A stretch of 64,000 nucleotides of DNA from Limanda limanda (GCF_963576545.1 NC_083656.1:9572346-9636345); one strand, 5' to 3'. Numbered from the stretch's first letter, positions 32,501-64,000 are shown. The notes: generated from the sequence alone by a model not told the origin. A program made the numbers and translations.

Positions 32501-35500
32501 ACTCAATCAACAGTTGATGTACAGTTTAACACAACAACCCTGCAATAAAATCTACCCTCTAAAGTTTATGGTATTTACACAGGTGTTTATTTAATGTTAT
32601 GGTCTATTCAGAGGTTGTTTTTTGTCATTCGTTTGAATTTATTCCTGTATACTGTGACATGTCTTTAGTATTTAGTTACCTCTTATTGATATAAACCTAA
32701 TAAGCTGAGTGAAAATGCCTTGCGATGACAGCAGGGGTTTATGAACAAGCTTGTTGTTGTGACAGGGGTTGAGTGTGAATTGTTCCTTCTTCCGTGAACA
32801 TAAATTTTAAGCATATTTGTGGGTCACCTCCACCTGTGTGCATTAGTTCCTGGTAACAGCAACTGCACCAGTATGTTAAAGGTTCAGTGTGTCAGATTCA
32901 GGTGAAAGAGATCTATTAGCAGAAATTGGCTGTAACCAGCAACTCCAACACTAGATGTCACTTAATTCTACACACTCAACCTTTAACTCCCTGTTCCATT
33001 TTTTCTATAAAATTCCTGTGTTTCCTATCATCTGACCTTCCTTCCTTCCTCTTCTTCAGGTGTCGTGGAGGGAGACATAGCGGCGGTAGAAGCCTACAAG
33101 TCGTCCCCAGGCGACATCGCCCGACAGCTCACCGCCGACGAGGTGCAGCTCCTCAACCGCTCCTCCGCGTTCGACGTAGGCTTCACCCTGGTCCATCTGG
33201 CTATTCGTTTCCAGAGGCAGGACATGTTAGCCATCCTGCTAACGGAGGTAAGAACGGCCATCGATTTTTGTCTTTGCTACCCTGCTTAAATGAAAGCTGT
33301 GCCAATATGCTGACCTTAAATTCACTATGAGTTTATGTAACATGTTAACCCTAGATTAAAGCCTTTCTAGTACACAGAGAATATACCAAGTAGGAAAATC
33401 AATAGTTGAGTCCGATTGTAAATTTCCCTTTAAGCCTTGTATGAGGATAATACCGTCCAGTAATCTTGTGATTCCCTTTATCAGACTGAATTATAAAAAG
33501 TCTTAATTAAGTTTGTCATTTAAACAAAAAGGCAAAGTGCTTCTGTAGTTTTGATGCTGTTCTGGACTTCAACTCGTCAACCACATCACAGTCTATAATT
33601 GTTCTGTGCCAGAGTAGGCAATATATAGCAGATGTCCGTAATGCCTATAATTACAGTGGAAGTGCACTTTGAGGATTAGGTAGCGGATTAGCCTGGCATG
33701 CAGACCCGTCACTGGCTCCTAATGGACGTGATGCCACAGAGCTGATGTGGTTTGCAAGGAGGGCAAGCAACGATTAGGAGTGTCACAGAGGGCTGCACTG
33801 GGGAATGAGTCGCTTAGGTAGTAAGAGGGAAATGGCCTCTTCACTATGAATTGCAGAATTTGTTCTTTAATATACAAAATACGTGCAATCTTGCATATAG
33901 TGCGTGTAAATTGTAATAGTGGGTGAAAATTTGACATATTACCTTGATGCTCGTCTGCCGTCATGTGAAGAAACAGTTCATTTACGTTGTGTGGAAATGC
34001 AGACAGATGATCTTGGTATTTTCTTATACAGTGGAAATTAATAAATACAAGTAAAGTGTGTTTACCTCTGACTTTCACTGACTCGGTGTGTTTTGTTTTT
34101 AAGGTGAACCAGCAGGCTGCCAAGTGCATCCCCTCCATGGTGTGTCCCGAGCTGACGGAGCAGATCCGCAGGGAAATTGCAGCGTCACTACATCAGCGCA
34201 AAGGAGACTTCGCCTGTTACTTCCTCACCGACCCGGTCACCTTCACCCTCCCTGCAGGTACCCGTCACGACTCTGTCACACGCTTAGTGGATAACTTGTA
34301 TATTAATATTAAACTGTGAGATATAGTAATGCTTTTATTTCACACTCATTTCAGGAGTTTCCCTCTAGTATGCAGAGTTTCAGATTCAGATTGTTTATCC
34401 CCGTCCTCACTGGAGAATTGGAAGAATAAGGTCCAGCCTTGTTACTCTGAGAAACAGCAGTTCACTGTCTCGTCCCTGTGGTGTCATGTCTTCACTGAAA
34501 TGACATGCACTTAGCTTTTCAGAACCACCGTTTCTTTAGTGATTTAGAGCTTCCATCGCCGCTGGGGTGAAAGATTATGCAGGCTTCACTGATAGATATG
34601 ATTTTTTTTTTTCCTGCCCTTTTTCTTTTTTTTGTATGTCAAGTATTTCTTTGCAGACTGAATTTGGCCCGGGGCCAGCTGCAAGGCGTTCTCCCTCCAT
34701 TTCTGTCTCTCTCTCTTTCAGACAAAGCCAGTGCCATTCACTATTGAGCCAGAGAATAGCCGCCAGTGTTCTGGCTTCGGGTGCGCACAGTTCAATACAC
34801 ACATAGAAGCACAACATGCTGTACAGAGCTTGTCTTTACAGTGTGCTATTGACAAAATGTCAGCCAGTGAAAGCAATTGCAAAGACCATCCTCTCTGTGT
34901 GTCACTACTGTAGCATTTCTCTTGCCCCTGGTGCTTCCATTAGGTTCTGATGAGCATGAATACTTATCTTTCTCATCTGTCGTTGCAGATATAGAGGACC
35001 TGCCGCCTGCTGTCCAAGAGAAGCTGTTTGATGATGTGTTGGATCGGGATGTGCAGAAAGGTACCGGAGTATTCATACCTGTTATCTACATGTGTGTGTA
35101 TCCCATGTGTTCAGACATGGCAGGTTTTAGATGGCTGTGATTCATGATCTGCTCTTCTAAGGGACGTCTAAAACCCAACATCTGCTCTTCAACTCTTCTT
35201 TCCGTCTTAAGCTCACCAGCACCTGCTTCATCTTCTGTCCCCTTTCTTATATTGACCTCATTGTTTTTATATACCCACACACACACACACCCACACGCAC
35301 AACAAAGTTACATTCACAGGGCTGTGTGTAAATCCTTTTCAACGTATCTGTGTGTTTATGTGTTGTACTGAAGATACTAGGGGAATCCTGTGACCTATTT
35401 AAGCCTCTATGAACTAGATCACTGAGGACTGGTGTGCTGGGCTTTTGCATAGAAAGTGACTGAGGAATTGGTAAAGGTGTGCTTCATACTATATCAGCAG

Positions 35501-38500
35501 GAAATAGAAATGCTGAGCAGCAGGTTTTGCAATGCTCATTTTGTCCCTATAACAATCAGCTGCAGCAGTTGCACATCTTAAACTTTCAACTCAGCAGCTC
35601 TGTTCCTGTGCATTTTGGTGAATGCATTAAGAACCATCAACTTTTCACTTAATCTCCATTTTAACTCTGGTTCTTCTAAAAGGTTCATCTATACTTCCTT
35701 GTTGCTTTTCCTGCAGAGTTTGACAAACAAAAAAGGGTTTGAACATGGCCTAATGGAAGCTGACCTCTATGTAGTGCTCTTACCCAACATCAATCCATTC
35801 TGTCTTGTCTCTGTGTGTATAGAGTTGGAAGAGGAATCTCCCGTCATCAACTGGTCCTTGGAGCTGGGCACGCGCCTGGACAGTCGCCTGTATGCCTTAT
35901 GGAACCGTACGGCCGGGGACTGTCTGCTGGACTCTGTTCTGCAGGCCACCTGGGGCATCTACGACAAGGACTCCATCCTCCGCAAGACGCTCCACGACAG
36001 CCTGCACGACTGCTCCCACTGGTGAGAATCCAATCCAGAAAACCGTGCTGTTTTTAGTGTCTGTAATATGCTACATGCTGCATGTCTAAAGTGTTATTTA
36101 AAGACATTAAGCACAGTAAAATCTGAATGAAATGACTTGTATTATGAATAATGTCCTTGAACATTAAAATCGACCCAAGAAACTCACAATGCTGACTTGC
36201 TGCTGCATATTCCAGTAGAGCAAAGTCCTCAGCATAATGAAAACTAGGTGTGTGAAGATCTACCTTGTTGCTTTTAAATAAATAAAGTTTGACTGAGGCT
36301 GAATTGGAATTTGCACTCACTTGGCTCCAAACAAGATTTGACGCCCTAGAAAATGGCTTCCGTAAAGATGTACATTTGTTTAAAACAAATTGATAGTGAT
36401 AGGAGTCTGGAATTTGTGCAAAGTTTAAGCTTCTGCTGTTCACTGCTTGTCTGCTGCCTGTGGACATCAGTGCAGTCACGTCCTGCTGTCGGTTTTGGTG
36501 GTTTGATTTGCAGAAGCATTTTCTCATATTTACATAACTTCTCTGACACATTCACATACAGGTTTGCTTACTTTGTTAAGGAGTAATATGAAAAAGATGT
36601 TCTTCTGTGAGTGTGCATTTCACTCTGTATGTGGGTGGTTTTGATCAATATGCATAACAAATGTTTTTCTTTACTTAGAGGTGTTAGAAAGTCTTTTTTT
36701 TATAAAGATATTTGATGTGTATTTGACATAAAATATATTTTTATTTCTCAATGTAACTTCTTTCGGTCTTGGTGGAAAAAAACAGCTTACAATTGACTTT
36801 AGGAGGACAAATAACCTGCTTTTTATTACTAGTGCTATAAAAACAGGATAACAATAGTCCAAAAACTGATCCAACTTGTAACTATTATAGGTTTTACACA
36901 CGCTGGAAGGAGTGGGAGTCGTGGTACTCGCAGAGCTTTGGTCTGCACTTCTCCCTGAGAGAGGAGCAGTGGCAGGAGGATTGGGCGTTCATCCTGTCTT
37001 TGGCCAGCCAGGTAATTATGAGATTCCTCCCGGTTTACTCACTTCCTTCCATTTTAGTTCTTATCAAGGGAAGACAGAAAATGGCTCATGGAGTTGGAAA
37101 TGTAATTTATAAATTGATGTACTCTCCCCTAGCAGCATCACAGGTTTGATGTGTTTTTTGGTTGTTTGAAATTCAAATGTCAACACGTTAATTATTTTAA
37201 GACTGTGACTTGTTTTAGAAAATCATTAAACTGCCTGGACCACATTTAGAAATACTGGAACTTCACCTACTTATTTTGGCAACCGAAACCACCCTTTGGA
37301 CTGTGTAAACTAGCAGAGTTATTGATATTTAAACTGTGTTAATCTCAACAAAACATGGTGCGGCTTATTCAGCACAAATACACAAGTTTAAAATGTTTAT
37401 ATTGACATTTTAACAGTTTTTCCCCCTTTTATTCAGTCTGTCCTTATAAACCTCCATTGTTGACATTGGTCAGTAATAATGAAAAGGCTCCACTGCACAT
37501 TTGCATTGCATCATGTGCTTCTACAGCAGGAGATGCATATAAAACAGGAACTTTGAAAACCATCCGTTGAGCGATTTTATAAACTCCCCCAGGTCGCCTT
37601 TAGCCTGCGATAAATTCATGGTTGTTGTTTTTGATTTCAAGGTTTTTATCATCGTGTGTTTCACTGGGATTCGGAAGAGCCACAATCTTGTATCGGCTGT
37701 TGTTATCAAATGTCATTAAAAGGTCAGAGCTTCAGAGTCTTTCATGTGGACTCATCTCGGCACTCAGCAGATGTTCCTCCGCCTTTTAAATTAGTCCAAT
37801 CTGACTTTGAACAAAATTAGGATCCAAGACCAAGAGGGAGAGATGTATTTGAGTTGTAGGATCTAGATACACATGTCAACAGATTCTGTTACTTCCCTCT
37901 GTGGGTCAAAGCTGTAACTGCACTGATCCTCCACTCTCAGCAGGCTCACGCACTTAGTGGTAGCAATTCAGCACTTAATAATAAGACAGTGTGGATGAGT
38001 ACTAAGGCTTTTGGAGAGTTGCTCATCAACTCAAAGTGAACGGCAGTGACGTGAAGGAGAGACGCAGTGGAAGTCGGGGCCGTGCATGAATGACAGGGAG
38101 GATATGAGCAATTACAATAGATGGACAGCTCATCTGCAACATGTGACCTTGGGATTACAAGCATTTATCTCAGAGAGCCACTCCACACTGCTGCATAAAC
38201 AAACCGTGCACCTCATCTGAGGCTGTGACAGTGACGGACAGGATCAGCTTCTACAGATACACACACACACACACACACATATTTTTAAACGCCCTTATGT
38301 AATCTGCTTTCTGCTTATGTAGATGGTACAAGTGAGAAATGAGAAGGAGAGTGAGGGGGGGGCGAGTGCCCAGAGCTGCAGCGTTGCATGTTCTTGGTGT
38401 ACTGGACACTGCTTTGCAATACGATCACAGAGCTTGGCAGCCTCACACCTCTCCACTATTTTTAGTTGCATTGATATTGAATGTATACTTGGAGGGGTTG

Positions 38501-40759
38501 TGTGTATGATGTGTAATTTTTTTGTTTTGGTTTCTCCTTTCCCCCCCCACGCAGCCCGGGGCCAGCCTGGAGCAGACCCACATTTTTGTTCTTGCGCACA
38601 TTCTTCGCAGACCCATCATAGTCTACGGAGTGAAATACTACAAAAGTTTCCGTGGGGAAACGTTAGGATACACTCGTTTTCAAGGTAAGGCGGCAACAGC
38701 GCTTTATTCATGAGTGACTGTTCTACAAATATTTGAGTGATTCTATGAAGCACAGGTTCAACAAAACTATACAGAGACCTGCTTTTGGCTTGTGAGCCGT
38801 GGAGGTTTGTTTTACCTGCTGTTCACAAATCTCGAGAGGAGCCGTTTCATTGGAGCTCCTATAAAATCTGTTAATAAGTAATTTTTCTTTGGTCGTTGCA
38901 AGACCTGAAAATTAAATTCCAATTTAACTCCTCTGTATAGGAGAGGAGGCAGATTTCTCCTCCCCTCTTAAACCCTGGCCAGAAACAACTTAGATTGTGT
39001 GATTTGTTTTTTAAAACCTTTGTTATTTAGGATGTGCTGACCCTTGAATGTGCTTGGGGTCACATAGTGTACTAACTATGTATTTCTAAAAGGGATTATT
39101 TTATAATTTCATCCTGAGCTACTTTTGCTCAGAGTCTCTTTATAACTCGGTGATGCATCATGGCAAAGCAGGCAATTGGCCGGGGCCTGGAGCAGAGAGG
39201 GGGGGCCCCAGAGAACAGCAGAATATGTTAGACCCCTGAAATTCTGTGGTCACTGATGTACAGGAGGCCGCAAAGAAACCATGGTTGAAAACCTCCTGTC
39301 ACTCTTTCTCTCCTGAAGGAGCCGGGCACCACAGAGCTGCTCTCTGCTCACAATGACCCAGTTGTCTCCAGTGAGCTGATGTCAGGTCAGATCTGAGTTG
39401 GTGCTCGGTCCTGACTGACATCCACACTCAGTGTCATCTGAGCGTCCAGCTGCAGAGCCTGTTCCTTCCCTGTGGCTCCAGTGTCGTGTCGTACGGTATC
39501 TCCCAGCTGCCCTGACCTCCTCTGTGTGTGTGTCTGTTTGTGTGTGTCCAGGTGTGTACCTGCCTCTGTTATGGGAGCAAAGTTTCTGCTGGAAGAGCCC
39601 CATCGCCCTGGGCTACACGCGGGGCCACTTCTCGGCCCTGGTGGCCATGGAGAACGATGGCTACGACAATCGCGGTGCGGGCGCCAACCTCAATACTGAC
39701 GATGATGTCACCGTCACTTTCTTGCCACTGGTGGACAGCGAGAGGAAGCTGCTGCACATTCACTTCCTGTCCGCACAAGAGGTACGTTCTGGTACCGCGG
39801 TGAAAATTTAGATTTGTGTTTCGGATTTTTATGGAATTAATCAGAGGTGTAAAAAGTACTGAAATATTGTACTCAAGTAAAAGTACCTTTACTTTGATGA
39901 CATTTTACTACAAGTAAAAGTACCCAGCTAAAAATCTACTCAAGTAAAAGTAAAAAGTAGTTAATTTAAAATGTACTTTAAGTAAAAGTTACTTAGTTAC
40001 TTCCAACAACATGATGGGGGTTAGGGTTACAAGGGGTCATAAATCCAATCCAAAAACATTTATTTTTAATTAAAGGAGAATCTTTACAAATTTAAGTGTA
40101 ATGACATTAAACATGTTAAACATTTAACAAGTCGGGTTGTGAGAGTTGCCTTGCGCCATGAACTATGTTTTTTTTTTACTCAGTAACGGATGTAATTTTC
40201 AATGTAGCGAAGTACAATACTTCGGTTAAAATCTACTTAAGTAAAAGTAAAAATACCCATTTCAAAAACTACAAAAAATTACCAAGTACACGAAAAAACT
40301 ACTCAATTACAGTAACGTGAGTAAATGTAATTCGTTACTTTACACCCCTGGAATTAATCTATTTATCTTCATATTTGATTTTAAATTTTTTTAATTTCTT
40401 ATGATTTCTATTGGGGAAATGTTTTATTAGTTGTTTGCTTAAAGGGTCAAATATGCTTCCTTCGAAGACAATGGAGGTATAATGTGTGTGTGATGCACCA
40501 GAGGTTTCACATCTTAAATGTCTCCCGTGTCCCTGCGCCTCAGATGGGCAACGAGGAGCAGCAGGAGAAGCTGCTGAGGGAATGGCTGGACTGCTGCGTG
40601 ACAGAAGGAGGAATGCTGGCAGCCATGCAGAAGAGCTCCCGCCGCCGCAACCACCCCCTGGTCACCCAGATGGTGGAGAAGTGGTTGGACAGATACCGCC
40701 AGATCCGCCCCTGTGCCTCTCTCTCCGACGGCGAGGAGGAGGAGGATGAAGATGAGTGA
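28736..40759 (+). CDS. zranb1: zranb1 (Trabid deubiquitinase), whole coding span of 9 exons, 713 aa
   Basis: ZRANB1/Trabid is an OTU-family cysteine deubiquitinase preferring K29- and K33-linked ubiquitin chains, implicated in Wnt signalling through APC and in chromatin and cytokine control. Coding exon lengths 832, 188, 154, 72, 199, 121, 130, 230 and 216 stay in frame and give 713 residues (human 708). Three NZF zinc fingers carry Cys pairs at 10/13/24/27, 91/94/105/108 and 160/163/174/177. An ankyrin-type ubiquitin-binding region follows at about 250-345. The OTU domain has the catalytic Cys449 in AGDCLLDS and His near 591 in GYTRGHFSALVAM. The tail is acidic (DGEEEEDEDE). It looks intact throughout and is nearly identical to the human protein in the OTU part. 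Confidence 0.98.
29568..33059 (+). other. zranb1: zranb1 intron 2
   Basis: A 3.5-kb intron without recognisable exons. A 111-bp inverted-repeat MITE remnant lies near its 3' end (32876-32986). The open frames in it are short and unsupported. Confidence 0.75.
32876..32986 (+). mobile_element. Short MITE remnant with inverted ends
   Basis: It begins TTAAAGGTTCAGTGTGT and ends ACACACTCAACCTTTAA, imperfect inverted repeats of about 17-25 bp, with AATTC inside. This end pair is one I associate with a common fish MITE. At 111 bp it looks internally deleted. A TTAA lies at both tips. Confidence 0.7.
33060..33247 (+). CDS. zranb1: zranb1 exon 3
   Basis: Acceptor CTTCCTCTTCTTCAG, donor ACGGAG|GTAAGA. 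Encodes VVEGDIAAVEAYKSS … LAILLTE, the first part of the ankyrin-like ubiquitin-binding region. Confidence 0.96.
34104..34257 (+). CDS. zranb1: zranb1 exon 4
   Basis: Acceptor TTTTGTTTTTAAG, donor CTGCAG|GTACCC. Encodes VNQQAAKCIPSMVCPELTE … TDPVTFTLPA, the end of the ankyrin-like region and entry to the OTU domain. Confidence 0.96.
34989..35060 (+). CDS. zranb1: zranb1 exon 5 (72 bp)
   Basis: Acceptor TGTCGTTGCAG, donor CAGAAAG|GTACCG. Encodes DIEDLPPAVQEKLFDD … RDVQK. Its length is a multiple of three, so skipping it would keep frame. Confidence 0.95.
35823..36021 (+). CDS. zranb1: zranb1 exon 6 (catalytic cysteine)
   Basis: Acceptor CTGTGTGTATAG, donor CCCACTG|GTGAGA. Encodes the OTU active-site segment NRTAGDCLLDSVLQATWG with Cys449. 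Confidence 0.96.
36891..37011 (+). CDS. zranb1: zranb1 exon 7
   Basis: Acceptor AACTATTATAG, donor AGCCAG|GTAATT. Encodes FYTRWKEWESWYSQS … EDWAFILSLASQ. Confidence 0.95.
38555..38684 (+). CDS. zranb1: zranb1 exon 8
   Basis: Acceptor CCCCCCCCACGCAG, donor TTTCAAG|GTAAGG. Encodes PGASLEQTHIFVLAHILRRP … YTRFQ. Confidence 0.96.
39552..39781 (+). CDS. zranb1: zranb1 exon 9 (catalytic histidine)
   Basis: The acceptor is preceded by a TG-rich rather than pure pyrimidine tract (…TTTGTGTGTGTCCAG). Donor CAAGAG|GTACGT. Encodes VYLPLLWEQSFCWKSP … GHFSALVAMENDG with the active-site His, through FLSAQE. Confidence 0.96.
39842..40350 (+). mobile_element. hAT-type MITE in zranb1 intron 9, 509 bp
   Basis: Tips CAGAGGTGTAAAAAGTA and (reverse complement of right end) CAGGGGTGTAAAGTA, with a perfect 8-bp target duplication GAATTAAT at 39834-39841 and 40351-40358. 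The interior is AAGTAAAAGTAC-rich and non-coding. It lies 60 bp past the exon 9 donor and 193 bp before exon 10. Confidence 0.92.
40544..40759 (+). CDS. zranb1: zranb1 exon 10 (stop codon)
   Basis: Acceptor CCCTGCGCCTCAG, phase 0. Encodes MGNEEQQEKLLREWLDCC … SLSDGEEEEDEDE and TGA at 40757-40759. The internal ATG at its first codon is not the gene start. Confidence 0.96.
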   Translation: MGNEEQQEKLLREWLDCCVTEGGMLAAMQKSSRRRNHPLVTQMVEKWLDRYRQIRPCASLSDGEEEEDEDE

Positions 40760-42270
40760 GTGCGGGGGAGGTAAAGAAGAAACCGCAAACTCTTGAGACT
40801 GGACACTAGGCTCTGGGAGATTACGTCTTCATTTTTCTTTTTTTTTCTTTCTTTGTTTCCTTTCCGTCTCCCAAATGTAAATCTCTGAGACTTGTAATAA
40901 TGCATGTGTTCTCTGAGCTCTGTGGTAGGAACATTAAAGAAGAAGAAGATACCAGCACCAACAAACAGAATCCTGATTACTGCTCCTTCAAAAAGCACAT
41001 CAAGTCCACTTAGTTTGCCTTCTGTTTCTCAGTTTTCTCCTAATTTGTTAAATCAAAGCAATCATCTCGACCTGAGAGAAACGCTACGACCTATAGGAAC
41101 ATATAGCATATTTAAGGAAATCCCGAAGCTGCACTAGATTATGAGAATTTCATTTACAGAATTGCCTGAGAGAAATGTTTTGCTTTAATCTGAGAGGATG
41201 CTGATTCTTGTGTATGTGAAAGTGTTTTTTTTTCTTTTTCTGATTGCTAAACCCCTCCCCATGTTGGATTTATTTATTTGTTTAGGAGAGTTTAGCGCGG
41301 TGATACCTCTTGTTCTGCCCCGTTTTACCTGTGTTCCGTTTGATTCATTCAGTCTTGAAGTATTTTATTTTTGCACAGATGAAACCTACATTCTGTGAGG
41401 GGGGGGAACAATGACGTACAAAGTTTACTGACATTTTTACGTGTGACTTCATGGCTCCTGTTCTTGTTTGAGTGGGTGGTGGTGACGCTGGGGGGCGGGG
41501 GGGAGAAGAGAAAAACCAAACACTCTTTCTGTGGAGTGCATTATTAAATTTGACTCACTTGCATCCTCGCTGTTGTCTCTTGCATTTGTTACCTTCACCA
41601 AAGATGTTCTTCATTTCTGCATCTGTGTGCATAATTTTACACAAACTACTGTCTTGATTTTGTTGAAACTTGGTGGTAAATGGGCCAAAGAAGAACTCAT
41701 TAACCTCTGGATCAGATTAAATTAAGGGGACAGATCTGGATTTGTTTTTCTCATTTTACTTTTTGGCACATTTAGACAACTGACATGAGTCTGTGCTATT
41801 CAGTGCAGCTTGATTTAATTTAAGGGGACAGTTTGGCATTGTCGGAGTTTAAAATCTCATCATTGTGACGTTTGAAGGAGACAGACTTTCTTTGCATGCC
41901 TGAAATATCTAGCTGGTGGATGGGAATGTCTGTAATTTTCTCCAGGAAATCCTGTGAGTATAAGAACTAAGATGTGATGTGCAGTAGTGTCTCTGTTGCA
42001 GAGGAAATGAGAAACGTCCTGAGAGTTTTTCTAGATTCTTTCCCGATTCAATTGGGATGGAATTTCAAGAACTAGAGTTAATTTTAATTGAGAAATTGTA
42101 GTTAATAATTACCTAAAGCGTCTTTGTGCATTTTATGAATCATTAGGTTCTTTTTACAGGTTACTATTTATCAGGACTTGTTGGTTCTTTGGCGCCCCCT
42201 TGCGTCATAAGTTAAGTATGACAGCTACACAGATCACAGCAGGGGACGAAAATGAGATTCCATTGAGAAC
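40760..42270 (+). other. zranb1: zranb1 3'UTR and intergenic gap to ctbp2
   Basis: Downstream of the zranb1 stop. No AATAAA was noticed on the plus strand; ATTAAA variants lie at 40933, 41543 and 41716, so the transcript end is open. A diverged repeat spans about 41590-41760. Confidence 0.55.
41590..41760 (+). repeat. Diverged dispersed repeat related to 50470-50770
   Basis: It contains AAACTTGGTGG, then GAAGAACTCATTA and GGATCAGATTAA, in the order seen in a fish repeat whose better copy lies at 50470-50770. It is old and its edges are approximate. Confidence 0.4.
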
Positions 42271-42294
42271 AGAGCAGACAAAGTATTGTATCTT

Positions 42295-42300
42295 TTTATT
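42295..42300 (-). promoter_or_regulatory. ctbp2: Candidate distal ctbp2 polyadenylation signal
   Basis: Plus TTTATT, AATAAA on the minus strand. Confidence 0.45.
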
Positions 42301-43486
42301 TAAACTGCACTGAATGCTAAATGTTCACCTTGTACAAGAAACAAATACAAATACTCACACTAAAAACAAAAACATACTCCTGGCTGCCTCTTCTGCTATT
42401 GTTTGGGACACTAAGTAGGAGTTTCTGCTATTGCTCTTACAGAGTACAGGATGCCCCCAAAAAGAACCTGGCCTTCAATAGAACAAAGAAAAATAGAAGA
42501 AAGGAGAGAAGAGAGAGGTTGGATCACATAGGACTAATGGTTATAGGAACATTTAACTAGGCAATACAAATCTAACAGGACTCTTCAAAACTCTTTTAAC
42601 ACCGAAAAACGTGGGATGCGCCTTGTATATAAAAATACCACAATGGAGAGGATGAGGGAAGAGAGAAAGTATCCAGACTAACCAGATCAGTCTTAAATCT
42701 TTTTTTTTTTTCCTCAAAGACAAAAAATTCTGGGAATAAACAATATCTGCAAAAAAGTGTTTTTCCTGAGTCGTTAAGAAATGAAGTTTGCTTTAACCCT
42801 TTCCTGTCCGCAGAGTGTGAAGTGTGCTCGAAGAAGAGGGGGCGACTCAGTCTGTGCGTTGAGACGAGCTGTTTGTCTTCACAAGTGTCCGCTGGTCAGC
42901 ACAGAATAATCAGAAAGAGTCACACCGGCCTTCTTGATTCAATGATTATTATTAAATGCTCTTTTCTTCACAGCTCAGGCTGACACAATCACCTCCTCTC
43001 CATTTTTTTTAAAAACAAACGTTTAAATACCCCGCTGGAAGCTTCATCTCTTTCAATTCAGCTACAATCAGTTGTATAAAGTGAATGTTTAGTGTTTACT
43101 GCAGAGAGCGCCCCAAGCAAAACCATGTGCTGGAGCAGCCCTACGAGGAGGAGGAGCGCCCTCGAGTGGTGAAGACGTGTAACTGCAGCCGTGCCAGCCA
43201 GGAAAGGGTTGAAAGCCACTCTTAGATCACTTTACGTGATGAGCAATCTTTTCCTTTTTGTTTGACGAATGATAAATATATTTACTTCAATAATCCATTT
43301 TTAGTCATTCACACTAAAGATTGGAAAAGAAAACGAAACAAAAAAAACAAAAAGAATTCTCTTCTGAGGCATAATGAGGGGCCTAAACAACACACATTAG
43401 TTACATAAGGGTGGAGGTGGGCGGGGGGGCGGGAGTGGGGGAGGTTGGGGTGGGAGGATAAGGTCCAGTAGCACATGATGCCAAAG

Positions 43487-43492
43487 TTTATT
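43487..43492 (-). promoter_or_regulatory. ctbp2: Candidate proximal ctbp2 polyadenylation signal
   Basis: Plus TTTATT in AAAGTTTATTTTGC, AATAAA on the minus strand, about 450 nt after the stop. Confidence 0.4.
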
Positions 43493-43942
43493 TTGCTCTT
43501 GTGGCGTTGACACGTGGGCCTACGTTTCCCATGAGGTGAAGGGGCGGGTCAGGTCGGGTGAGGGCGGGGACAAGGGGGGGGGGCGTCGGGACCGAGTCTC
43601 GTCGGGTCATCATCCCGAGGAGCTAAAAACACTGGACTCTGTGTGTCCACAATCATAGGCATGTCCCGAAGAAAAACAAACCCCCCCCAAAAAAGAAAAA
43701 AACAACATCATCATCAAAGATCAAAGTCGGTACTGAAGCCAAAGAGACAGAGAGTACAAACTAAAACGTTAAAAGTACAAATTCCCCCCCCGGAACAACG
43801 TGGAGTTCCCAGGTGCCGGCTGATGGAACAGGCAGCCGCTCGTGTGGTTTCACTGTCTCTTGGTCCCAGGTGCGTTTCCGGTTGGTTCTGAGTGGCGCCG
43901 GCGTCGGGTGAGATGGCGCCGCCGCTCCGGTCCCTGCTGCTG

Positions 43943-64000
<20,058 letters not shown>

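Larger units (their letters stand above)
33248..39551 (+). other. zranb1: zranb1 introns 3 to 8, nothing notable
   Basis: These introns (33248-34103, 34258-34988, 35061-35822, 36022-36890, 37012-38554, 38685-39551) contain only ordinary AT-rich sequence, with short AC tracts at about 35275-35291 and 38259-38279. Acceptor-like sites near 34732 and 35716 would shift frame or are unsupported. Confidence 0.65.
42271..43942 (-). other. ctbp2: ctbp2 3' untranslated region (inferred extent)
   Basis: Minus-strand sequence after the ctbp2 stop. There are two candidate AATAAA signals: proximal at 43487-43492 (about 450 nt past the stop) and distal at 42295-42300 (about 1.65 kb). If both are used, two UTR lengths would arise. 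G-rich plus-strand patches near 43400-43600 mean a C-rich UTR. Confidence 0.55.

Noticed and set aside
34600..34740. Exon-like acceptor TCTCTCTCTTTCAG in a zranb1 intron
   Set aside because: The following sequence does not encode any part of ZRANB1, and the neighbouring exons join perfectly without it.
35716..35822. Alternative acceptor extending zranb1 exon 6 upstream
   Set aside because: In the phase set by exon 5 it meets a stop within about ten codons.

Overview
The window is vertebrate nuclear DNA, almost certainly from a teleost fish (probably a spiny-rayed one; the species cannot be told). The genes are split by GT-AG introns, the proteins match vertebrate families along their whole length, and the spaces hold fish-type repeats: hAT-like elements and MITEs with 8-bp target duplications, tRNA-derived SINEs, and many long (GT)n/(CA)n microsatellites. 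No bacterial, viral or CRISPR-like system is present, and I did not find a new biological system.

Four protein-coding genes could be assembled exon by exon, with every splice phase agreeing. (1) fam53b (simplet), minus strand, coding 9911 to 3061: 4 coding exons, 410 aa, plus a candidate non-coding 5' exon near 16.8 kb. (2) hpdl, minus strand, coding 27052 to 21378: 5 exons, 445 aa, with intron 1 swollen by a 3.2-kb nested transposon. (3) zranb1 (Trabid deubiquitinase), plus strand, non-coding exon ending at 28119 and 9 coding exons from 28736 to 40759: 713 aa. (4) ctbp2, minus strand, stop at 43943: the last 8 exons (425 aa) lie between 43943 and 60591, while the first coding exon and any RIBEYE A-domain exon lie beyond 64000.

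Layout: 1-2.3 kb shows no gene; 2.3-17 kb is fam53b; 17-21.4 kb is intergenic and repeat-rich; 21.4-27.05 kb is hpdl; about 0.9 kb of AT-rich DNA separates hpdl from the head-to-head zranb1 promoter; 28-41 kb is zranb1; 42.3-64 kb is ctbp2, convergent with zranb1. The order fam53b - zranb1 - ctbp2 is as in human 10q26, but hpdl occupies the gap and no abraxas2 or eef1akmt2 exon was recognised there.

Fam53b/Simplet, Trabid and CtBP have each been linked to nuclear Wnt/beta-catenin output, so three of the four neighbours touch one pathway; Hpdl instead works in mitochondrial ubiquinone headgroup synthesis. The observations most worth checking are the multi-exon hpdl (human HPDL is, from memory, intronless), the nested hAT element with its 8-bp target duplication, and the microsatellites that form or flank several ctbp2 splice sites.
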